Virus record (IMG/VR): IMGVR_UViG_3300049893_000105
Coordinates: 1 to 21,704 of that record
DNA from: a virus
Strand: one strand, 5' to 3'
Length of the DNA stretch: 21,704 bases
Below the pieces are notes generated by a model. The model saw only the letters and a program-made list of their open reading frames with translations, had not been told where the DNA came from and did no database searches. This document shows positions 16,015 to 20,486 of the stretch, piece after piece (the first letter of the stretch is position 1; every line of letters starts with the position of its first letter). The position numbers were made by a program, and so were the translations under genes.

Positions 16015-16212
16015 TCAGCGCGGCCGCAGATCACGCAGGTCGGTCATCACCTTCTGCTGCGCCAGCGTCGCTGCGTTCAGCTGCTGCTGCTTCATCTGGG
16101 TGCCGCTTTCCATGACCGACTTCATCGCGTCGATCTGCCCCTGCCCCAGCCGGTCGTAAGCACCGGTGTCAGGCATGGTGATCGTGGCTGCCTGGCCGCC
16201 TCCCATGCACAT
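16015..16212 (-). CDS. Small Met-Cys protein (65 aa), unknown
   Basis: Starts MCMGGGQAATITMPDTGAYD; the rest is Gln/Met/Lys-rich helix (GQGQIDAMKSVMESGTQMKQ...). ATG at 16212 overlaps the previous stop as TGATG with GGAGGA seven bases upstream, a strong start. It lacks the GLNI tail of its neighbours; the next small frame immediately downstream carries one, so the two together look like one T7-type protein split in two (N-terminal Met-Cys part here, tail part next). Not recognised further. Confidence 0.8.
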   Translation of the reverse strand: MCMGGGQAATITMPDTGAYDRLGQGQIDAMKSVMESGTQMKQQQLNAATLAQQKVMTDLRDLRPR

Positions 16213-16406
16213 CAGCCGTCCTCCAAGTTGAACAAGCCCTCCTCCTGTTCCTCCAGCTTCAACGCAAGCCAGCGAACAACTGACACCTGTCCGGCGTAGA
16301 ACCAGACCTCCTTCTCATTCCAATTCAGCTCAGCGGAACGCTCTGGGAACTGAGCCGCCAGAGCCGCAACCAGCTGTTCGGATAGACGCGGGAGAGGAAC
16401 CACCAC
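16212..16406 (-). CDS. Small conserved-looking protein (64 aa), unknown
   Basis: Starts at GTG 16406 (a second GTG follows at 16403); an in-frame TGA lies just upstream, so no longer form exists. Acidic, amphipathic: LSEQLVAALAAQFPERSAEL, then NEKEVWFYAGQVSVVRWLALKLEEQEEG. It occupies the place of T7 gene 6.5, directly after the exonuclease. I recall similar WxxAGQxxVVRxL proteins in podoviruses but cannot name a function. No strong Shine-Dalgarno. Confidence 0.72.
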   Translation of the reverse strand: MVVPLPRLSEQLVAALAAQFPERSAELNWNEKEVWFYAGQVSVVRWLALKLEEQEEGLFNLEDG

Positions 16407-16423
16407 ACAGGTGCATCACACCA

Positions 16424-17164
16424 TCAGGTTACCGGTGGCTTCCACAGCAGCGGAATGCCCCGCTCATGGTCGTACTCCCCTGGCCGGAGGATACGAGCAC
16501 AGCGGGCTTGAGTGATGGCATAGCGCTCATCGAAGCCGGCCTTCTCGTAAGCACGCCGCACCGCAGACCACATGTCGGCCTCGTCGTCACAGTCCGCCAA
16601 CAGCTTGCGCGCTGTCACCGGGCCGTACTTCGGGCAGCCGGGGTAGTTGTCCGCTGCATCACCGGTCAGAGCCTGTGAGTAAAAGGCCATGTCCGCATCA
16701 CGGCGGCTCACCTCAATCAACCCCTCCTCCCGCAGGTGAAGGCCTGGGAGGGTGAGCATGTCCTTGTCCTGGCTGACGATCACATCACCGGGATCGCAAA
16801 GGATCCCCAGCACGTCATCGCCTTCAACCTCAGGCAGCGTTGCGATGGCCCAGCCGCGGCCAGGTGCCACGGTCTTCACCCACTCGATCAGCCGGCCGTA
16901 ACCAGCTGGCTTGCGGTACTTCTTCCTGTTGGCCTTGTACGCCGGCCAGAGAGAGTGCCGGAAGCTTGAACCCTCACTGAAGACCAGCACCGCATCGAAG
17001 TTGGGCAGCTGGTCCATGAACTCAGCCAACTGGTCCTGGAAGCTGGCCTGCGCTTCCCCGTGCCGGCAGAAGTAGGTCCAGTCATTCGGCGCCCATTCGG
17101 CCTCAAACTCAGCCCCTGCCGCGCAGCGGTAGAGGTAATACTCCGCATCAATCAGCGCTTTCAC
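16424..17164 (-). CDS. 5'-3' exonuclease, gp6-like
   Basis: 246 residues (T7 gp6 is 300). FEN/5' nuclease family; in T7 it removes RNA primers, degrades host DNA and takes part in recombination. Metal-ligand motifs are visible: N-terminal Asp in ALIDAEYYLYRCA (Asp6), EGDD at 114-117, SQDKD at 131-135, and GDAADNYPG at 168-176; the basic AYKANRKKYRKPAGY (75-89) parallels the T7 NYKANRKAVKKPVGY, and QARCARILRPGEYD matches T7 near the C-terminus. GTG at 17164 overlaps the preceding stop as GTGA. All catalytic acidic motifs are intact. Confidence 0.94.
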   Translation of the reverse strand: MKALIDAEYYLYRCAAGAEFEAEWAPNDWTYFCRHGEAQASFQDQLAEFMDQLPNFDAVLVFSEGSSFRHSLWPAYKANRKKYRKPAGYGRLIEWVKTVAPGRGWAIATLPEVEGDDVLGILCDPGDVIVSQDKDMLTLPGLHLREEGLIEVSRRDADMAFYSQALTGDAADNYPGCPKYGPVTARKLLADCDDEADMWSAVRRAYEKAGFDERYAITQARCARILRPGEYDHERGIPLLWKPPVT

Positions 17165-17310
17165 AGCCCGGCCTCCTGCATGTCGCGCTCAACCAGCTCC
17201 TTCAGCCGTTCCTGGTACAGGCCCGTGTAGGTGCAGCAGGTGCGGCCGGACTGCTCATACAGCCAGTCGAGATACTCTTGGCGGCGCTGCTCACTCTTGC
17301 GGTCAATCAT
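17161..17310 (-). CDS. Small protein (49 aa), unknown
   Basis: MIDRKSEQRRQEYLDWLYEQ..., highly charged, with CCTYTG at residues 22-27 and a helical acidic/basic end (ERLKELVERDMQEAGL). The ATG at 17310 overlaps the previous gene by 8 bases; the frame runs further up but without a better start. Its stop overlaps the exonuclease GTG start, suggesting translational coupling. No recognised family. Confidence 0.68.
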   Translation of the reverse strand: MIDRKSEQRRQEYLDWLYEQSGRTCCTYTGLYQERLKELVERDMQEAGL

Positions 17311-17509
17311 CCTGCTCACACTCGCGGATGAGACGGTCAGCCACTTCATTGATGGCCAGGTGGCAGATCTTGGCCTGGCCAGGATCCGGTGCCCAGGTGC
17401 GGACACGCTGGCTGATCTCATACACCACAGTCTTCATGCGCCGCCGGTCGTCAATGGAGTATTCCCCCAGCGACCAGTAGAGGGTCATCAGGTCGTCGAG
17501 CATGGTCAT
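17303..17509 (-). CDS. Small protein (68 aa), unknown
   Basis: MTMLDDLMTLYWSLGEYSID... Starts at ATG 17509, overlapping the preceding stop as ATGA (a second ATG lies at 17503). Helical, mixed charge, ending in RLIRECEQDD; contains one His/Cys pair (KICHLA). No family recognised. Belongs to the run of short overlapping frames between the zinc-ribbon gene and the exonuclease. Confidence 0.72.
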   Translation of the reverse strand: MTMLDDLMTLYWSLGEYSIDDRRRMKTVVYEISQRVRTWAPDPGQAKICHLAINEVADRLIRECEQDD

Positions 17510-17742
17510 TTGATGATGATGGCGTTGGAGTTGGGCCAACGGTTCTTGGCGTAGAGCTTGGCCTTGGAAGCAGTGGCAGCACGGATGCTGGTTCGCATGG
17601 GCGTGGTGCCCTCAACCGTCACCAGCAGGTTGAACAGCTTGGTTCGCTCACCAGGCAGTGGCCGGCTGATGCCTTCGCCCAGGTAGGGTTCAGCGCCCTC
17701 CATGGATGGCGGAATCAGATAGCTGGGTTCAACGCGTCCCAT
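17506..17742 (-). CDS. Small basic protein (78 aa), unknown
   Basis: MGRVEPSYLIPPSMEGAEPY... then SRPLPGERTKLFNLLVTVEGTTPMRTSIRAATASKAKLYAKNRWPNSNAIIIK. The second half looks like a small basic beta/helix fold. ATG at 17742 overlaps the upstream stop as TGATG, with GGAG eight bases up; a GTG three bases earlier is also possible. No family recognised. Confidence 0.72.
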   Translation of the reverse strand: MGRVEPSYLIPPSMEGAEPYLGEGISRPLPGERTKLFNLLVTVEGTTPMRTSIRAATASKAKLYAKNRWPNSNAIIIK

Positions 17743-17933
17743 CACTCGTTCTCCAGCTCAAGAACATGGCGCAGGGCACGGATGTAGCCGTCGTTGTAGG
17801 CCTCGCCGTACTTGTAGCCGGATTTGATTGCCTCGTTGTAGCGCTCCATCCCGTCCAGGATCAGACGCTTAATGGCGCCGACCTCAATGTCCAGGTGCCT
17901 GTCCTCACTGAGGTTTGATGTTCCGATGGTCAT
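17742..17933 (-). CDS. Small helical protein (63 aa), unknown
   Basis: MTIGTSNLSEDRHLDIEVGA followed by IKRLILDGMERYNEAIKSGYKYGEAYNDGYIRALRHVLELENE: two amphipathic helices. The ATG at 17933 has GAGGG four bases upstream, better than any earlier start, and gives a 29-base overlap with the preceding gene in another frame. No family recognised. Confidence 0.7.
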   Translation of the reverse strand: MTIGTSNLSEDRHLDIEVGAIKRLILDGMERYNEAIKSGYKYGEAYNDGYIRALRHVLELENE

Positions 17934-18078
17934 AAACCCTCGTTGTTTTCTGGGTGCTGCCCACGCTCCACAGAACGCTGCAGCTGTTGGGATACACGGT
18001 GGCAATCGTGCCTTTCTTCCACCCATCAGCCGTGTAGAACCTGACAGGTTGACCCTTGCGGAACTGCGACCAGCTCAA
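17905..18078 (-). CDS. Small SH3-like protein (57 aa), TTG start
   Basis: The frame has no ATG or GTG at a sensible place; TTG at 18078 overlaps the preceding stop as TTGA, the junction type used throughout this block. The product, (M)SWSQFRKGQPVRFYTADGWK..., alternates short beta strands with turns (GWKKGTIATVYPNSCSVLWS), the look of a small SH3/KOW-like barrel that may bind nucleic acid or protein. The ATG-less start and missing Shine-Dalgarno lower confidence; an upstream start at 18219 would overlap the neighbour by about 145 bases. Confidence 0.58.
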   Translation of the reverse strand: MSWSQFRKGQPVRFYTADGWKKGTIATVYPNSCSVLWSVGSTQKTTRVYDHRNIKPQ

Positions 18079-18284
18079 AAGCGGATCCGGTGACCGGACT
18101 TCTTGAACGCATCCATGTCCCTGAAGTTCATGTCCAGGAACTTCGGATGAGATTCCAGGAATTCCTTGCTGGGTAGCGTCGGGTCCTGAGCGTTCTTGTT
18201 GAACTGGTTGATCGACCACAGGCCAGTGGCCAGCCCACGCTCGAGGATCTCCCGCAGCTCAAGGTTGCTGATCAGCCGTTGCAC
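18075..18284 (-). CDS. Small protein (69 aa), unknown, GTG start
   Basis: GTG at 18284 is preceded by an excellent Shine-Dalgarno (GGAGGAGGAG ending five bases before it), which sits in the last codons of the previous gene, giving a 13-base overlap. Product: (M)QRLISNLELREILERGLATG, LWSINQFNKNAQDP..., FLDMNFRDMDAFKKSGHRIRF; a helical start and a basic end. No family recognised. Confidence 0.75.
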   Translation of the reverse strand: MQRLISNLELREILERGLATGLWSINQFNKNAQDPTLPSKEFLESHPKFLDMNFRDMDAFKKSGHRIRF

Positions 18285-18805
18285 CGCATCTCCTCCTCGG
18301 CCAGGAAGTTGAGATAGTCGGCCCACTTCTCTGGCGTCAGACCAGGGCCCTCGTCATGCGCAGGTGGCAGGACGGGGTGGCCATCGCTGGTGAAGGGCAG
18401 ATAGGCAGCACAGTTGTGCGGATCAGGGCTGGCCGTGATCGACTCCGCACGCTGCGGCAGCATCTGCAGCTGCTCTGCCGTGGGCTGGAACATCGCTGGC
18501 AGGGAGTCGCGGAACCCCCAGCTGCGATTCGCCAGCCCGTTCTCGCTGCGATACAGCGGGACCATCAGCTCCTTCCAGGTGGGATACCTCAGGAAATCCT
18601 TCCCACCAGTGGTCTGCAACCACTGCTCAGCAGCCCACACCAGCTGGTGGTCGCTCACCTCGGGGAACTCCGCCGAGAAGCTCACGTACTTCAGCTGACA
18701 GATCGTTGGCGTCCAGCGATCGGCTTCCTTGATCCGCAGCTGTGCTGCGATCATCTCGGCCACCGCCAAGAACGTCTCGATCGTCACGCGCCCTGGAGAT
18801 TCCAC
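18272..18805 (-). CDS. Unknown 177-residue protein of the early block
   Basis: Start chosen at GTG 18805 because AGGAGG lies ten bases upstream (22-base overlap with the zinc-ribbon gene); GTG 18787, overlapping the stop as GTGA, is the alternative and would remove six residues. Seen: helical N-terminus (TIETFLAVAEMIAAQLRIKEADRW), Trp-rich middle (QLVWAAEQWLQ, RYPTWKELMVPLYR, RSWGFRDSLPAMFQPTAEQL), a Pro/His-rich variable region (128-155), and an acidic C-terminal helix (EKWADYLNFLAEEEMRC). It lies where T7 would carry replication genes, so a replication-accessory role is possible but nothing in the sequence proves it. Confidence 0.82.
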   Translation of the reverse strand: MESPGRVTIETFLAVAEMIAAQLRIKEADRWTPTICQLKYVSFSAEFPEVSDHQLVWAAEQWLQTTGGKDFLRYPTWKELMVPLYRSENGLANRSWGFRDSLPAMFQPTAEQLQMLPQRAESITASPDPHNCAAYLPFTSDGHPVLPPAHDEGPGLTPEKWADYLNFLAEEEMRCNG

Positions 18806-19356
18806 CGCGAAATCGCCTCCTGCATCGCTTGGTTCTTGGGCACCAGACCTGCCTCAACAGGGGGCTGGATGTCCTTGATGTACTCAGGCTTGAGCGTCTG
18901 CCAGCCGTGCTCAACACCGGCCTGAGCCAGCGCCAGCTGCTGCCAGTCAGGCAGTGCTGCGACACGTTCCACCGTCATCAGCCAGGCCTTCCTGGTCCAG
19001 GTGGCTTGCCTGCGGTGCTTGCTGCGCCTGCTCTCGTTCCACCACTCCACCAGCAGCGGCCTGGCGTCCTCGATGACATCGTTCAGTTCAGGGCCAACGG
19101 TCACCGGGTGGAAGTCAGCCGCTGCACGCTTGGCCGCGGCGATTGGCTCCGGGTCCTCAGGAGGATCGCCAAGCTGACCAGCTGAGGAATCCACCTCGAT
19201 GTAGCCAACCGCTCTGCCGGCATGGACCGCCACACGCTCAAGCGTCTGAAAAGTCTTGGCGCAACCACGGCACAGCCGGATGCGGCGGTCGAAGTTGTCG
19301 GTGGAACGGGTCTCGGTCACCCGTGATTCAGGGTGGCCGCAGTGTGGGCAGTTCAT
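18784..19356 (-). CDS. NrdR-like zinc-ribbon protein
   Basis: 190 residues. The N-terminus MNCPHCGHPESRVTETRS, then DRRIRLCRGCAKTFQTLERV, has Cys3, Cys6, Cys29 and Cys32 arranged as in the zinc ribbon of NrdR, the bacterial repressor of ribonucleotide reductase genes (CPxCG...RRRxCxxCxxRFTTxE). The ATP-cone that follows in real NrdR is absent; residues 45-190 are unrelated, with a basic WWNESRRSKHRRQATWTRKAW stretch. It may therefore be a small phage DNA-binding regulator built on this ribbon; an Ogr/Delta-like activator ribbon is the other possibility. ATG overlaps the RusA stop as ATGA. Confidence 0.82.
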   Translation of the reverse strand: MNCPHCGHPESRVTETRSTDNFDRRIRLCRGCAKTFQTLERVAVHAGRAVGYIEVDSSAGQLGDPPEDPEPIAAAKRAAADFHPVTVGPELNDVIEDARPLLVEWWNESRRSKHRRQATWTRKAWLMTVERVAALPDWQQLALAQAGVEHGWQTLKPEYIKDIQPPVEAGLVPKNQAMQEAISRWNLQGA

Positions 19357-19718
19357 TCTTCCTCCCAGAAGATTTTCATGTAGATCGATGAGTCCTTCGG
19401 CTTCGCTTTGGCGAACTTCAGGACCATGGAATTGACGACAGACACCCGGTCATCGACCCAGAGCAGCCCGTTGCCAGCGTCCAGAACAGCGCCGGCAAGG
19501 TTGTCCAGGTCGCCGCGGGCAGGACCGCTGAAGGTGAGCACCAGGACTGGAACATGGGACCGCGGCGGCAGGGTCCACCACTCACCCATCAGCCCTCTGA
19601 GCGCAGCCTTCCAGTTCACGTAGGTGGCTGGCATGTATGGCCTGCCGCCCCTGGGTGATGACCGCGGCCGAGCCTTGGACATCAGGGGCACACGGAACAG
19701 GAACTCAGCGCTCTCCAT
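19353..19718 (-). CDS. RusA-family Holliday-junction resolvase
   Basis: 121 residues, normal for RusA (120 in E. coli). RusA dimers cut four-way DNA junctions with Mg. Seen: N-terminal KARPRSSPRGGRPYMPATYVNW, then RGDLDNLAGAVLDAGNGLLW-VDDR with Asp70, Asp72 and Asp89/Asp90 matching the catalytic acidic residues of E. coli RusA (Asp70, Asp72, Asp91). The lysine that E. coli RusA has four residues after Asp72 (Lys76) is Gly here. Its place right after SSB is that of T7 gene 3 (endonuclease I, an unrelated junction resolvase), so it is probably a functional replacement that debranches DNA before packaging. ATG overlaps the SSB stop as TGATG. Confidence 0.9.
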   Translation of the reverse strand: MESAEFLFRVPLMSKARPRSSPRGGRPYMPATYVNWKAALRGLMGEWWTLPPRSHVPVLVLTFSGPARGDLDNLAGAVLDAGNGLLWVDDRVSVVNSMVLKFAKAKPKDSSIYMKIFWEEE

Positions 19719-20395
19719 CAGAAGGGAACGTCCTCTTCCAGGTCCTTGGCTTCAGCCATCACCTGGGCAGCACGTGCCTTGAGCTGAGCGGAGAAGCCCT
19801 GCGGCTCGGGCTCAGCAAGGAACGGGGTCTCACTCTCAGGAGTGATCACCTCAAAGCCGTCCTCCTCCTCGAAGGCATCGGTGGCAGCCGGCTTATCGAA
19901 CGGCACCAGGTCCAGCACCTGAACAGACTCGAGCTCAAGGCTCATCCCCTTGCCGCTGGGGCCAGACCACGACCAGGGGGAGAAGGCAACCTTCACCTTG
20001 CTGCCGTTGCCGATCAGCATGTCCTGGGGCCATGCCTTCTTCTTGGCATCGACCACCACCGGCGCGGGCTTGGCGTGACCCTTGGCGGTGAACTCCTTGC
20101 GCTTGAAGTTGAACTTCACCTTGCCGGTGGGCACCGGCCGGCCTTTCTCATCCTTGGTGGTCTCATCGCCAAACGGCCAGCCGTTGGCAGCCACCTTCAC
20201 CCCCTTGCCGTGCATGGCCTCGAACTGAGCCTCGAGGCGTTCGATGAACGTGATGGTCTCCGGGTCGCTGGGGTCCAGCAGCAGGGAGATCGACCAGGCC
20301 CTGGGGTCACCGTCCTCGTACCCCTCGGCAGCTTCGCCCAGGACCTTGGCCCACAACGCCTCCCCCCTAGGAGAGACGATCAGCTCGCGTGGCAT
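19718..20395 (-). CDS. Single-stranded DNA-binding protein, gp2.5-like
   Basis: 225 residues (T7 gp2.5 is 232). ATG at 20395 chosen; the open frame continues up to 20635 but would run into the RNA polymerase gene and has no SSB character there. Matching parts: an OB-fold with PVVVDAKKKAWPQDMLIGNG and SKVKVAFSPWSW...LELESVQVLDLVPF, which align by eye to T7 VVVDSKGKK...IGGGSKLKVKYS...LQLESVMLVELATF, and an acidic C-terminal tail (EEEDGFEV... EAKDLEEDVPF) ending in Phe like T7, the part that contacts replication partners. No Shine-Dalgarno is visible; a 91-base structured leader lies upstream. Confidence 0.92.
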   Translation of the reverse strand: MPRELIVSPRGEALWAKVLGEAAEGYEDGDPRAWSISLLLDPSDPETITFIERLEAQFEAMHGKGVKVAANGWPFGDETTKDEKGRPVPTGKVKFNFKRKEFTAKGHAKPAPVVVDAKKKAWPQDMLIGNGSKVKVAFSPWSWSGPSGKGMSLELESVQVLDLVPFDKPAATDAFEEEDGFEVITPESETPFLAEPEPQGFSAQLKARAAQVMAEAKDLEEDVPF

Positions 20396-20486
20396 GAGAT
20401 GCAGATGTGCATTGCATCGGGACCATACGGCACCTAGGTGCAGCAGGCAAGCACTCCTAGGAGCCCGTATGAGACGCAGTGCTGGA
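20396..20486 (-). promoter_or_regulatory. 91-base structured leader between RNA polymerase and SSB genes
   Basis: Outer inverted repeat CATACGG (20424-20430) and CCGTATG (20465-20471) encloses two palindromes: GCACCTAGGTGC (20430-20441) and CTCCTAGGAG (20454-20463). As RNA this could fold as a stem carrying two hairpins. No T-tract. T7 has an RNase III processing site and, further on, an early terminator after gene 1; an RNA-processing site or an operator/promoter for the next genes would fit here. The repeats are seen directly; the role is inference. Confidence 0.5.

Noticed and set aside
17446-17470. GGAGTATTCCC resembling the capsid-leader promoter candidate
   Set aside because: It lies inside a coding frame (LGEYSI) and lacks the CTCAC half, so it is most likely chance.
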